A DNA stretch of 40,486 nt, taken from Moorena producens 3L. GTDB taxonomy: Bacteria; Cyanobacteriota; Cyanobacteriia; Cyanobacteriales; Coleofasciculaceae. The translations under genes and the position numbers were made by a program. The stretch lies in contig NZ_GL890929.1 in NCBI RefSeq assembly GCF_000211815.1, positions 58,726 through 99,211 of the forward strand, read 5' to 3'. The notes under the pieces are model-generated. The model did no database searches, was not told the DNA's origin, and saw only the letters and a program-made list of their open reading frames with translations. Position 1 is the first letter of the stretch, and each line of letters starts with the position of its first letter. This document shows, piece after piece, positions 25,786 through 35,467 of this stretch.

Positions 25786-28695
25786 ATGACACTAAACCAG
25801 GTTTTAGGGTTTTTGCTCATTGTTACCGTCTGTCCTATCTTAGGCGGACTACCTCTGATTGCCTGGATTACCTATGTACTGACAAGGCGTAACCTAGCCC
25901 AGGTCGGTACTGGTAATATATCAGTTTCAGCCGCCTTTTACCACGGAGGAAATCTGGTTGGTGTCTTGGCAGTGCTCTCAGAGGCAGGAAAAGGAATTGC
26001 AGCAGTCTTACTAGCTCGCCACTTCTTTCCCAGTGAATCAGCCTGGGAATTGATCGCTCTAATCATGCTGGTCTTAGGTCGTTACTGGATAGGCAAAGGT
26101 GCAGGGACGACCAATGTAACTTGGGGAGTATTATGCCATGACCCCATTCTCGCATTGCTGGTATTTTTGATTGGAGGGATTAGCTTTACCATTTTCCGCA
26201 ATCCCAAACATGGCAAACGGGTGATTTTAGTCTTGTTCCCAGTGATTCTGGCTTTATTGCATCCCCAGGATGTCTCCAGAATTGTAATTGCCACCAGCTT
26301 GAGTCTATTATTAGCTTGGATTTATCAAAAAATTCCCGATGACTTAGACCTTCCGAGTGGAGAAACTCAAGCAGAATCTAAGAAAGTGTTTCATTTTTTC
26401 CAAGGCGATAGTGCCGTAATTTCTCTGGACACCAAACTAGACCCTAAAAAAGTTGGGCAAAAAGCTGCCACCCTATCCCAGCTGAAGCGTTCTGGTTACT
26501 CCGTACCTGTGGGCTGGGTACTCCCTCCAGGGGATGATCCAGAACCTTTGCTCAAATACCTACCCGTTTCTGAATCTGAACCCCTGGTAGTGCGTTCTTC
26601 CGCAGTGGGAGAAGATTCAGCCCAGGCTTCAGCCGCAGGGCAGTATCAAAGCATCTTGCAGGTGACCAGCTCAGCGGCACTACTGGATGCCATTAATCGA
26701 GTCTTAGAGTCTTATCGTAATCCAGTAGCTGCACAATACCGTCGGGATCAGCAACTGCCAGATACAGCGATGGCTGTGCTCATTCAAAAACAAGTCAAAG
26801 GGGTTTTTTCTGGGGTTGCTTTCAGTCGTGACCCTATTTCCCAACAGGGAGAAGCTGTTGTGGTCGAAGCCCTACCTGGATATGCTACACAAGTTGTATC
26901 GGGTAAAGTAACACCAGAGCAGTACCAAGTTTATTTCCAGAAGTCAGGGCAGCAAGAGGATTCAGCAGAAAGTTTGCCCTCCTCACGGATTGAGGGGAGT
27001 GGTGATGTCCCCCCAGCCTTAATCAAACAAGTGGCGCTCTTGGCACGTCGGTTAGAAGACTATTACCAGGGTCTTCCCCAAGATCTTGAGTGGAGTTATG
27101 ACGGTCAAACCCTTTGGTTACTGCAAGCACGACCTATCACTACTCTACAACCAACCTGGACTCGTAAAATTGCTGCGGAAGTGATTCCAGGAGTAATCCG
27201 ACCCCTAACTTGGTCGATTAATCGTCCCCTCACCTGCGGTGTTTGGGGAGAGATTTTTACCATAGTGCTAGGGAAACGAGCTAAAGGAATGGATTTCACC
27301 GAAACCGCCACCCTGCACTATTCCCATGCTTACTTCAATGTTACTCTGTTGGGGGAAATTTTTCGGCGTATGGGTCTACCCCCAGAAAGTCTGGAATTTC
27401 TGACTAGGGGAGCTAAGTTTTCCAAACCACCGATAAATACCACTATAAAAAACGTACCTGGTTTACTACGATTGCTCGGTCGGGAATGGCGTTTAGACCA
27501 AGATTTTGAAGCGGATTACCAAACCCACTTTCTGCCCCTATTGAATCAGCTTTCAGCAAGAACCCAGTCGGAATTATCTCCAGTGCAACTCCTAGAACGC
27601 ATCGACAGTATTCTGAAGGTGTTGAAACGAGCCACCTACTATAGTATTCTTGCTCCCCTTAGTATGTCCTTGCGGCAGGCACTACTCAAGATTGATGACA
27701 AAGAACTAGATAACAGCAAAACTCCAGAGGTCGATAGTATGCGAGCCTTAGCTAAGATAGCAGCAGATGCTCGCCATTTATTAAGCCACGAACAAATTAT
27801 CTATGACAGTGGAGCCTCTCTGTTTGCCACCCTAGCAGAAATCCCAGATGGTTCCAGTATTTTAGAGCAGTTTGACCGCTTTCTTGAGGGCTATGGTTAC
27901 CTTAGCGAAGTGGCAACCGATGTAGCAATTCCCCGCTGGCAAGAAGACCCCCGAGCTGTTAGAAAGTTGTTCGCTCAGTTTCTAGCTCATCCACTGCCCC
28001 AATCTCCAAAACCTATAGGGCAACACTGGAAAGCTGAAGTGGTACAAGCACGGCTGGATCTCAAAGGTCGAGTGACCCAAGTCTACTCTAAGCTGATGGC
28101 TCACCTACGTTGGAGCTTCTTGGCTTTAGAGGCACGCTGGCTGCTGTCAGGTTTACTATTGGAACCAGGGGACATTTTTTTCTTGGAGTTAGCCGAAATT
28201 CGCTCTCTAGTAGGTAGTGATAACCAGGAACTCAGACAACAGCTTCAAGAAATTGTGCAACAACGACGGACTAAATTTGAACAGGATGCTCAGCTGACTA
28301 CGGTACCTTTCCTGGTTTATGGCAATAATCCTCCCTTACCCGCTGAACCCAAATCTTTAGCTGGGTCTGAGCAACGACTGCTACAAGGCATTGGTGCCAG
28401 TTCGGGACTTGTAGAGGGTTTGGTAAAAATAGTCAAAACCTTGCAAAGTGATATCACTATTGACCAGCAAACCATTGTGGTTGTACCCTACACCGATTCT
28501 GGTTGGGCAGCATTACTCGCTCGTGCTGGTGGCGTAATTTCTGAAGTAGGGGGACGTCTGTCCCACGGTGCCATTGTAGCCCGAGAGTATGGTATCCCAG
28601 CCGTAATGGATATTAATCATGCCACTGATATATTACGAGATGGTCAGCGGGTCAGGATTGATGGTCAGTTGGGGACAGTTGAGGTATTAGACTAG
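25786..28695 (+). CDS. PlsY-like acyltransferase domain fused to PEP-synthase-like domains
   Basis: About 969 aa from ATG 25786; a GTG at 25768 would add six residues. Residues about 10-200 form a multi-span membrane domain resembling PlsY glycerol-3-phosphate acyltransferase ('QVGTGNISVSAAF', 'LSEAGKGIAAVLL'). Residues about 220-460 are the ATP-grasp nucleotide-binding domain of PEP synthase/PPDK ('VGQKAATLSQLKRSGYSVP', 'PLVVRSSAVGEDSAQASAAG'). A long middle region follows, and the C-terminus is the mobile phosphohistidine domain ('SEVGGRLSHGAIVAREYG', His933 counted from 25768). This fusion is known among cyanobacteria, but the combined reaction is unclear. One idea is that phosphoryl chemistry is coupled to membrane lipid precursor synthesis. 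Confidence 0.85.
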   Translation: MTLNQVLGFLLIVTVCPILGGLPLIAWITYVLTRRNLAQVGTGNISVSAAFYHGGNLVGVLAVLSEAGKGIAAVLLARHFFPSESAWELIALIMLVLGRYWIGKGAGTTNVTWGVLCHDPILALLVFLIGGISFTIFRNPKHGKRVILVLFPVILALLHPQDVSRIVIATSLSLLLAWIYQKIPDDLDLPSGETQAESKKVFHFFQGDSAVISLDTKLDPKKVGQKAATLSQLKRSGYSVPVGWVLPPGDDPEPLLKYLPVSESEPLVVRSSAVGEDSAQASAAGQYQSILQVTSSAALLDAINRVLESYRNPVAAQYRRDQQLPDTAMAVLIQKQVKGVFSGVAFSRDPISQQGEAVVVEALPGYATQVVSGKVTPEQYQVYFQKSGQQEDSAESLPSSRIEGSGDVPPALIKQVALLARRLEDYYQGLPQDLEWSYDGQTLWLLQARPITTLQPTWTRKIAAEVIPGVIRPLTWSINRPLTCGVWGEIFTIVLGKRAKGMDFTETATLHYSHAYFNVTLLGEIFRRMGLPPESLEFLTRGAKFSKPPINTTIKNVPGLLRLLGREWRLDQDFEADYQTHFLPLLNQLSARTQSELSPVQLLERIDSILKVLKRATYYSILAPLSMSLRQALLKIDDKELDNSKTPEVDSMRALAKIAADARHLLSHEQIIYDSGASLFATLAEIPDGSSILEQFDRFLEGYGYLSEVATDVAIPRWQEDPRAVRKLFAQFLAHPLPQSPKPIGQHWKAEVVQARLDLKGRVTQVYSKLMAHLRWSFLALEARWLLSGLLLEPGDIFFLELAEIRSLVGSDNQELRQQLQEIVQQRRTKFEQDAQLTTVPFLVYGNNPPLPAEPKSLAGSEQRLLQGIGASSGLVEGLVKIVKTLQSDITIDQQTIVVVPYTDSGWAALLARAGGVISEVGGRLSHGAIVAREYGIPAVMDINHATDILRDGQRVRIDGQLGTVEVLD

Positions 28696-28705
28696 TATAG
28701 CGGGA

Positions 28706-28775
28706 GTAGGGAGTAGGGAGTAGGGAGTAGGGAGTAGGGAGCGGTGCGACCTACTCCCAGATCCGCTGTTCCCTA
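28706..28775. repeat. Heptamer repeat (gtaggga)n and dispersed core
   Basis: Four to five copies of the heptamer lie between the convergent PlsY-like and recG genes, followed by a cagatccgctgttccc core also seen at 4288 and 40286. No terminator hairpin was recognised. Confidence 0.7.
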
Positions 28776-28799
28776 CTTCTGAAACAAGTCTATGTTAAA

Positions 28800-31286
28800 T
28801 TAAGTCATAATTGTTCCATCCATCAACTTCTGATACCGATACTCTAACTCGACTTTCATTAAAGGGTAATTATCCAATATTTCATCCTGAAGAATAATCT
28901 TTTCTGCTGCATCCCGCGCCAAATTTAATACCTCTTGGTCTTCTACCAAACTAGCTAGAGCAAAATCTGCTAACCCGGATTGGCGCTTACCTAAAACTTC
29001 CCCAGGACCACGAAAACGCATATCCATTTCTGAGATAAAAAAGCCATCCTGGGATTGTTCTAATACCCCCAAACGTTGTCTGGCTGTTTCAGTATTAGAA
29101 CCACTGACTAAAAGACAATAAGATTTGTCAGAACCTCGACCCACACGACCCCGTAATTGGTGTAACTGAGATAACCCAAACCGTTCTGCATTTTCAATCA
29201 TCATTACGGTCGCATTGGGTACATCTACACCCACTTCAATCACGGTAGTTGAAACAATAATTTGGCTCTTGTTATCCCGAAAAGCACTCAGTGCTTTATC
29301 TTTATCGGCTGAATTCATCCGACCATGAAGTAACCCAACCTTAAATTCTGGAAATATACTCTCAGACAGTCGTTTATGCTCCTCAATTACCGAGCGTAAA
29401 TCTAATTTGTTCGATTCCTCAATCAAGGGCAATACCATATAGGCTTGCCGTCCTTGAGCCACTTCTCGACGAATCAAGTCATAGGCATGTTTTCTCTCTT
29501 TACCCCGTAGCACAGTTGTCTGAATCTTCTGACGACCAGGGGGCAATTCATCAATCTGACTCACATCCAAATCTCCGTGGAGGGTTAGCGCTAGGGTTCT
29601 GGGAATTGGTGTGGCGGTCAGAGTCAGCACATGGGGAGATTGACCTTTTTGCTGTAAACGAGCCCGTTGCTTTACCCCAAACCGATGCTGTTCATCAATC
29701 ACCACTAAACCCAAATTGTTGAAGTTCACTGGGTCTTGAATCAAAGCATGGGTTCCTACCAACAAGGGAAGTTCTCCTGTTTCTAGCTGGGAATGAATTT
29801 TTCTACGCTTAGAAACTTTAGTGGAACCTGTTAGTAATTCAACGGGAAGGTGTAGTAAATTAAACCAATTTACTAACTTACGATAGTGCTGTTCAGCTAA
29901 TACTTCAGTGGGAGCCATCAAAGCGGCTTGATAGCCCGATTGAATTGCGGCTATAATAGCATAAACTGCTACAATAGTTTTGCCGGAACCGACATCTCCC
30001 TGAACCAATCGATTCATGGGTGTCTCTGATTCCATATCCTTGAGAATCTCATTGATAACTCTTGTCTGAGCCCCGGTTAATTCAAAAGGAAGCAGTTGAT
30101 TAAATTGGTCAAAGAGTTTACCAATCGGAGCCATGACCGCACTGCTTTGGGTTTTACGCTGAGCTTGGCGGCGCTGGAGAAATCCGAGCTGTAAGTATAA
30201 AAATTCATCAAAGACTAAGCGCCTTCTGGCATCAGCAAGGGTGTCTGCATTTTGGGGAAAATGAATGTTTGCGATCGCATCACAGACCCCCATCAACCCA
30301 TATTCTTTACGAAAGGTTACTGGCAAGGGTTCCTTAATCAAAGAAGTGTAGGGAAGTGCAGCAATTATTGCCCGCCTGACCATGTCGGCTGGTACCCCTT
30401 CTGTTAGGGAATAAACGGGTACAACTCGACCTATTTTCATCGAGTCAATGGTACCCCCTGGATGCTCTAATACTTCCAGTTCCGGGTCTTCTAGGGTAAT
30501 CCCATATTTATTTTTCTTTACCAAACCCGAAGCAGCTACCACTGCTCCCACTGGATACCGTCGCTTTTGTTGATACTGCCAGCTACGATTACTGTAACGA
30601 AAGCCAGCAAAAAAACGACTGAGCTTAATTTGACCAGTAGAGTCTTTTAAGACTATATCTAAAATAGTTAATTTTTTATTACGGGGGCTACTGAAGCAGT
30701 TACAGCGCTTCACCGTACCCATGATAGTGACTGTTTCACCAGGTACTAAGTCAGCCATATTGACCTGACGGGCATAGTTAATATGATCACGGGGATAGTA
30801 ATAGAGCAAGTCACGCACTTTGTGCAGACCCAGACGTGCTAAATACTCACTGTTTTTACTACCCACTGCTGCCAACTTAGCCAGTGGTAGGTCAAGGTTT
30901 TTTTTACTACCAAGCTCTGAGGATGCCTGTTGTTTCTCCACCAAGGGCTTGGTTTTAGGCACTCTGACCATAGGATGTTCTGTTTGATATTTATCTTCAA
31001 CTAAACGGCGTTGAGTGTTCTGCTTCAGGTCGTTGAGAAAGCGGCGAGTATCAGCTACCAGATGTTGCCTTTGCTGTAGCGTCATCTGAGAATAACGGGC
31101 AAACTGATTGCCGATGTCCTGCCAACGCCGTTTCTCAGTTGATGTTAGGACATTAGGAGTCTTACCAAAACTGAGGCAGAGGAATTCACTAAAGCGGTAT
31201 TGATTCCCTTCCAAATCAGTAAAGCCAACTCTTGCTTCTACCGACAGGGCTTTTTGCAATCGCACCCAATCTGGTAATTCGGTCAT
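28800..31286 (-). CDS. recG: ATP-dependent DNA helicase RecG
   Basis: The protein is 828 aa. RecG reverses stalled replication forks and unwinds branched DNA. A long N-terminal extension (about 130 aa) is typical of cyanobacterial RecG. The wedge/OB domain is near 170-260 ('PGETVTIMGTVKRCNCF'). Walker A is at 430-437 (GDVGSGKT) and the DEQH box at 531-534 ('VVIDEQHRFGVKQR'). 'LTLTATPIPRTLALTLHGDL' and 'GLSQLHQLRGRVGRG' complete the superfamily 2 helicase motifs. ATG at 31286. Upstream on the same strand lies a conserved unknown gene, 65 bp away. Confidence 0.95.
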   Translation of the reverse strand: MTELPDWVRLQKALSVEARVGFTDLEGNQYRFSEFLCLSFGKTPNVLTSTEKRRWQDIGNQFARYSQMTLQQRQHLVADTRRFLNDLKQNTQRRLVEDKYQTEHPMVRVPKTKPLVEKQQASSELGSKKNLDLPLAKLAAVGSKNSEYLARLGLHKVRDLLYYYPRDHINYARQVNMADLVPGETVTIMGTVKRCNCFSSPRNKKLTILDIVLKDSTGQIKLSRFFAGFRYSNRSWQYQQKRRYPVGAVVAASGLVKKNKYGITLEDPELEVLEHPGGTIDSMKIGRVVPVYSLTEGVPADMVRRAIIAALPYTSLIKEPLPVTFRKEYGLMGVCDAIANIHFPQNADTLADARRRLVFDEFLYLQLGFLQRRQAQRKTQSSAVMAPIGKLFDQFNQLLPFELTGAQTRVINEILKDMESETPMNRLVQGDVGSGKTIVAVYAIIAAIQSGYQAALMAPTEVLAEQHYRKLVNWFNLLHLPVELLTGSTKVSKRRKIHSQLETGELPLLVGTHALIQDPVNFNNLGLVVIDEQHRFGVKQRARLQQKGQSPHVLTLTATPIPRTLALTLHGDLDVSQIDELPPGRQKIQTTVLRGKERKHAYDLIRREVAQGRQAYMVLPLIEESNKLDLRSVIEEHKRLSESIFPEFKVGLLHGRMNSADKDKALSAFRDNKSQIIVSTTVIEVGVDVPNATVMMIENAERFGLSQLHQLRGRVGRGSDKSYCLLVSGSNTETARQRLGVLEQSQDGFFISEMDMRFRGPGEVLGKRQSGLADFALASLVEDQEVLNLARDAAEKIILQDEILDNYPLMKVELEYRYQKLMDGTIMT

Positions 31287-31340
31287 TGGTCTTTGGTCAT
31301 TGGTCTTTAGTCTTTGGTCTTTGGTTTTTAGTCATTGATC
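31287..31340. repeat. Short repeat (ggtcttt variants)
   Basis: Imperfect heptamers (ggtcttt, ggtcatt, tagtctt) fill the gap between the two minus-strand genes. Confidence 0.6.
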
Positions 31341-31351
31341 ATTACCTCAGT

Positions 31352-32227
31352 TTAATCGTCAAACCAGCTGGCACGCCATGCTGCTTCGGCTTGAGCAACT
31401 GCCTTTTGCCGCTGTTTTTTGTAATACTCTCGCTTCAGTTGACTCATTTTAGCTAATAGATCTCTAATTTTCTTACGTCCAGGGGTCAAGTTAGGGTCTG
31501 CAAATTCTATCTCAGATAAGCGCAGCTTAATGGCAATAATACGGGTTAATCTGGATTCATCTGTTTCGCCATCACCTTTAGTTTCCATCATTATTTTGAT
31601 AATATTGGGGGATTCAGCCGTTTCGATTGCAGATGCTTCGACTTTTGCCGCTGCTTCTAGGATTTCTTGGGGAAATTTGTCTGGTATAATTGAGGATTTA
31701 TGCAAGATCCGATTGGTTTCCACAGAGACATCTTGAATAGTTTTGGTGATCCCACTCTCTAGGTGCTTGAGCCATTCTTCCAGTTTCTCTATGCTATTTC
31801 GTGGGTTACTCGTCAACTCAGCTGCTGGTGATGGCTCGGTTGGAGCATTAAGAAATGGAGAGTCTTCTGTAGATGAAGGTATTTCAGATGAAGGCATTTC
31901 AGAGTCATGATCAGAGTCATGATCAGAGCCATCAGTAGTAGCTGACCTTGACTCTTGCCACTGTTCTAGGAGTGATGGCAACTGTTGTTGAGTCTCTTGA
32001 GCCAGCTTTCGTAGGGATTGCTGTAACTGTTGCCGACTGTTAACCGACAAATTTAGAAAAGACTCAGGATACCCTTGAGTACAAATCCGATAGGCAGCCA
32101 TAATCAGCTGCTGCCCGACGCATTGACCTAAAAAGGTCAAATAGTTAGAGTAGGTTGTTTGGAATTCTTTTGCCAAATGGGTGATGGCTTCCTCTAAGGC
32201 TGCCAATTCCTGGTCAATTCGATTCAC
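31352..32227 (-). CDS. Conserved unknown helical protein upstream of recG
   Basis: The protein is 291 aa and mostly helical with Gln-rich coiled-coil-like parts. Residues 1-95 are a conserved-looking helical module ('AYRICTQGYPESFLNLSVNS'). Residues 95-140 are an acidic Ser/Pro linker containing a short repeat (Asp-His-Asp-Ser twice), and 145-185 are another coil. The C-terminus is basic ('KMSQLKREYYKKQRQKAVAQ' followed by AEAAWRASWFDD). There is no membrane span or motif. The start at 32227 is a GTG. The position beside recG suggests shared transcription, not necessarily shared function. Confidence 0.75.
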   Translation of the reverse strand: MNRIDQELAALEEAITHLAKEFQTTYSNYLTFLGQCVGQQLIMAAYRICTQGYPESFLNLSVNSRQQLQQSLRKLAQETQQQLPSLLEQWQESRSATTDGSDHDSDHDSEMPSSEIPSSTEDSPFLNAPTEPSPAAELTSNPRNSIEKLEEWLKHLESGITKTIQDVSVETNRILHKSSIIPDKFPQEILEAAAKVEASAIETAESPNIIKIMMETKGDGETDESRLTRIIAIKLRLSEIEFADPNLTPGRKKIRDLLAKMSQLKREYYKKQRQKAVAQAEAAWRASWFDD

Positions 32228-32589
32228 TGCTGTTATTTATACAATTCCATAGCTAATCCCTTGAGCATATCAAATACATGCCTAGTCTACAGTATGCCCA
32301 TTCTTATAGTTGTACCATGATCGGCTTCTACCCGTAGGAGTGTCAAATTCTCGTTCGCCCAATTAGCTCCCCAACTAGACGTTGCATCTGCCTAGTTTTA
32401 AGTACGATCATTTTTTGTGAAAAACAGTATATATTGATACAGAATTATAACAGAAAAAGATATTAGATCAAAACACCTCAAATACAAACCTATCAACTAG
32501 TCAATAACCTCACCTAATCCGAAAGGATGTAGATGGGTTACTAAAGAGGTAAGACTTTATTAGAGTTGACCAAAAATTTTGGGTTTCAA

Positions 32590-33100
32590 GCCTGGCCTTT
32601 GGCCACGCTACTTGAGGTGCCCTTCTAGGGCGACTTTTCCAGAGTTGATACATAATGAGGATGTAGCCTAGCACAGGCAGGATTCGTCGGTACTGCCAAG
32701 CTCCCCAACGACGTAAAGCGATGCTAGTACACGAGGCGCGAAAAACCTCATCGGTGCGCTTGACCCGTAATTAAATTCGCCACGGGTCGCACCGCCAAAA
32801 CCCATGGATCAAGCGCGGATACCGAAGAACCAGTAAAGTCAACTTTCACCAATTAACGTACCGTGGGGCACAGGGGAACGTATTTAAACGCTTAGGGAGA
32901 CAAGCCCACTGGGGTTAGTTAAATTAGGCTCGGTATTTGGTTCTTTAGAACGGATACTTGGTTTAAGTATTGCCTTTCGGATAGCTAATTTTAGCGATGC
33001 AGCGCGGTCTTGGGGGTTTCCCCCACTCGCTATTGCATCAAGACAAGGCGTGTCGTAGAACTAAGAATCTCCGCTCATAAGCGAGCAGGGAGTGTCAATA
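32590..33100 (+). mobile_element. Orphan IS200/IS605-type right-end remnant (omegaRNA-like region)
   Basis: From about 32815 to 32950 ('gaagaaccagtaaagtcaac', 'accgtggggcacag', 'cccactggggttagtt') the DNA resembles the segment that follows tnpB genes in cyanobacterial IS200/IS605-type elements. The stretch ends with the subterminal hairpin CTCCGCTC (33069-33076) / GAGC-A-GGGAG (33083-33092) and 'gtgtcaa'. No tnpB or tnpA frame is present. Two dispersed GC-rich repeats (32752-32798, 32997-33050) have invaded it. This rests on remembered pattern and was not aligned. Confidence 0.45.
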
Positions 33101-33223
33101 GACCACAAGCGTGTTTAGCTGGTAACCACTTCCTTTATATTTCCCCAGTTCGGATTATCAGCAAATTTTCGTGAGCATTAGTGCATGGTAGTTGAGAAAT
33201 CGTGGCGTACGTGGTCGAGGGGA

Positions 33224-33263
33224 GTAATCACTTTTACACGAGAGGTTGATCAGCATGTATCGT
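33224..33263 (+). promoter_or_regulatory. NtcA-type promoter upstream of the ammonium transporter
   Basis: A perfect GTA-N8-TAC palindrome (33224-33237) is followed after 20 bases by TATCGT (33258-33263), which fits the TAN3T -10 box. This is the canonical architecture of NtcA-activated promoters (GTAN8TAC, N20-24, TAN3T). The start site would be about 33270, giving a leader of about 520 bases to the likely ATG of amt. A weaker GTAN8TAG lies at 33643-33656. Confidence 0.75.
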
Positions 33264-33400
33264 GTACCAGTTTTATCGAAATTGCTTAGTCAATTTTCTA
33301 CCAAGAAAACATGCTTACTTGAACCTAGAACTGGATTAATTTCAAAACCATTAGTCTAAACCATTAGTTAGAGGTGCAGCATGTCGGTTGGGGCTAAGTA

Positions 33401-33520
33401 CTTTCAAGGTGGCTTCCATCCCTTGAAAGCACCGTCAGCAAATAACTCTACCAGTGTAGGTGGGGTATCCTGCAGCAATTTTTAATGAAAAATTTCATTT
33501 AATGAAATATTTCATTAAAT
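33401..33520 (+). promoter_or_regulatory. Structured leader elements before amt
   Basis: A perfect 9-bp hairpin with an 11-base loop (ctttcaagg 33401-33409 with ccttgaaag 33421-33429) and a perfect 24-bp palindrome (33497-33520, half-site ATTTAATGAAAT) lie inside the inferred leader. The second is preceded by a further inverted half (aatttcatt). This could be an operator, an RNA switch or a separate small RNA. Confidence 0.5.
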
Positions 33521-33788
33521 AATGCTTTAATTCCCTTGACTATAGTCCCAGTTATTTGTAAGGTTTTGTCTTAAGACAAGGCTTTAGCTGAAGAAACTCC
33601 CTGATTACTGGCCCAGACAGGGGTCTAGCATCTAGCAATCAGGTATGTAAAGGTAGCAGGGTGAGGTCATGATGAGTCCTTGAAAAATGATGGACTATTA
33701 GGTTTCGGTGGCTAATTTTACAATTTGTTTCCTGAAGTTTCTCAGTGTGAGGAAGTGTATCAAAAAGAGAGGTAAGTTAACGCTTATT

Positions 33789-35333
33789 ATGTCAAGTTCA
33801 AAATCTCAGCGAACAATGAAAAACAAGGGTACCCTAGTAAAATCTAGGCGACCGATGGCTCACCAATCCTCCCGCTCATCGTGGGATTCTCCTTATCTAG
33901 AGCCATTGAAAGCGATCGCAAAATCGTTTTCCCCTTACTGGCTCGCCTGTATTCCTCTGACAGGGATAATTGTTCTAGTTTGGCATACAGCTGCTGTTGC
34001 CCAGGATAGTGCGGCACCTAGCCCAGCCGAAATTCAGGGAACTCTCAATGCTATCTGGATATTGGTAGCTGCCATCCTAGTTATCTTCATGAATGCCGGA
34101 TTCGGAATGCTAGAAACCGGCTTCTGCCGCCAGAAGAATGCGGTAAACATTCTCTCGAAGAACCTAATCGTCTTTGCCTTGGCAACCATTGCGTTTTGGG
34201 CAATTGGTTTCTCCTTTATGTTCAGCAAAGGCAATGCATTTATTGGGATGTCGGGCTTTTTCCTAAGCAGTGAAGATCCCGCTACCTATGGGTTAGACCC
34301 ATTTCCGGCAGGTCTACCGATATCGGTATTTTTCCTATTCCAAGCTGCTTTTGCTGGAACTGCCGCAACTATCGTGTCCGGTGCGGTTGCTGAACGGATT
34401 AAGTTCCTAGACTTCTTAATCTTCAGCATCCTGATTGTTGGTTTTTCCTACTCCATCACTGGACACTGGGTTTGGAGCAGTGATGGTTGGCTTGGTGCCA
34501 TGGGATTCTCAGACTTTGCTGGCTCAACCGTGGTTCACTCCGTTGGTGGCTGGGCGGCTTTGATGGGAGCTGCCTTCCTCGGACCCCGTAGCGGTAAGTA
34601 CGAAAACGGTGAACCTCGTGCTATCCCAGGTCACAACATGAGTATTGCAACTCTTGGTTGCTTGATTCTCTGGATCGGCTGGTTTGGCTTCAATCCCGGT
34701 TCTGAGCTAGCTGCTAGTGAGGCAGTTCCCTATATTGCGGTGACCACTAACCTAGCCGCAGCAGCTGGTGGGATTACCGCCACCTTGACGGCTTGGCTAA
34801 AAGATGGTAAGCCAGACCTGTCGATGATCATCAACGGGATTTTGGCTGGATTAGTAGCAATTACCGCTCCCTGTAACAATGTCAGCTATCTCTCAGCAGT
34901 GATTATTGGTGCGATTGGTGGCATCATTGTTGTATTCTCGGTTTCCTTCTTTGACAACATCAAAATTGATGACCCGGTAGGGGCAATTTCAGTCCACTTG
35001 GTCAATGGTATCTGGGGAACCCTAGCCGTTGGACTCTTCGCTAAAGATTCAGGTCTGTTTACCGCCGGTAGTGCCGGTCAACTTGGCACCCAAATCCTGG
35101 GTATTCTAGCGATTGGTGGCTTCACGGTGCTGTTTAGTGGTATCGTCTGGTTCGTGCTCAAACTTACCCTCGGTATCCGGGTGACACCAGAAGAAGAACT
35201 GGAAGGCTTGGATATTGCCGAACACGGTATGGAAGCTTACGCTGGATTTGTCAAGGAATCCAGTGTGATCCCTAGTTCTAGCATGGGTAACTTCAGTAGT
35301 AGTACAGACATGGCTAGTAGCTCTGAATTTTAG
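33789..35333 (+). CDS. amt: Ammonium transporter Amt
   Basis: About 514 aa from ATG 33789; an upstream in-frame GTG at 33708 would add 27 residues without family similarity. It carries ammonium across the cytoplasmic membrane. A hydrophobic leader ending 'VWHTAAVAQDSAA' resembles a signal peptide. Eleven membrane spans follow from 'LNAIWILVAAILVIFMNAGF'. Twin pore histidines are in 'VHSVGGWAALMGAAF' and 'ISVHLVNGIWGTLAV', and the Amt signature is 'GLDPFPAG...FQAAFAGTAATI'. The tail is Ser-rich. The NtcA promoter upstream fits nitrogen control of this family in cyanobacteria. Confidence 0.95.
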   Translation: MSSSKSQRTMKNKGTLVKSRRPMAHQSSRSSWDSPYLEPLKAIAKSFSPYWLACIPLTGIIVLVWHTAAVAQDSAAPSPAEIQGTLNAIWILVAAILVIFMNAGFGMLETGFCRQKNAVNILSKNLIVFALATIAFWAIGFSFMFSKGNAFIGMSGFFLSSEDPATYGLDPFPAGLPISVFFLFQAAFAGTAATIVSGAVAERIKFLDFLIFSILIVGFSYSITGHWVWSSDGWLGAMGFSDFAGSTVVHSVGGWAALMGAAFLGPRSGKYENGEPRAIPGHNMSIATLGCLILWIGWFGFNPGSELAASEAVPYIAVTTNLAAAAGGITATLTAWLKDGKPDLSMIINGILAGLVAITAPCNNVSYLSAVIIGAIGGIIVVFSVSFFDNIKIDDPVGAISVHLVNGIWGTLAVGLFAKDSGLFTAGSAGQLGTQILGILAIGGFTVLFSGIVWFVLKLTLGIRVTPEEELEGLDIAEHGMEAYAGFVKESSVIPSSSMGNFSSSTDMASSSEF

Positions 35334-35376
35334 AGTTTTGCTAGCATGGTCTATTGCTTTTAACTAGCTTTTGTTA

Positions 35377-35409
35377 ACAGTTGACAGTTAAGCGTTAACT
35401 GTCAACTGT
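35377..35409 (+). terminator. Perfect 15-bp inverted repeat after amt
   Basis: The arms acagttgacagttaa and ttaactgtcaactgt flank a gcg loop, 44 bases after the amt stop. There is no T run, so it is a probable transcript end or RNA-stabilising hairpin rather than a canonical terminator. Confidence 0.6.
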
Positions 35410-35467
35410 CACCTGATGGTATTACCTTTTCCCTAACGGATGTTAGAACAGAAATAATGCCAATTTT

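Noticed and set aside
33643..33656. GTAN8TAG as the NtcA site for amt
   Set aside because: It mismatches the consensus at the last base and has no suitably spaced -10; the perfect site at 33224 is far better.
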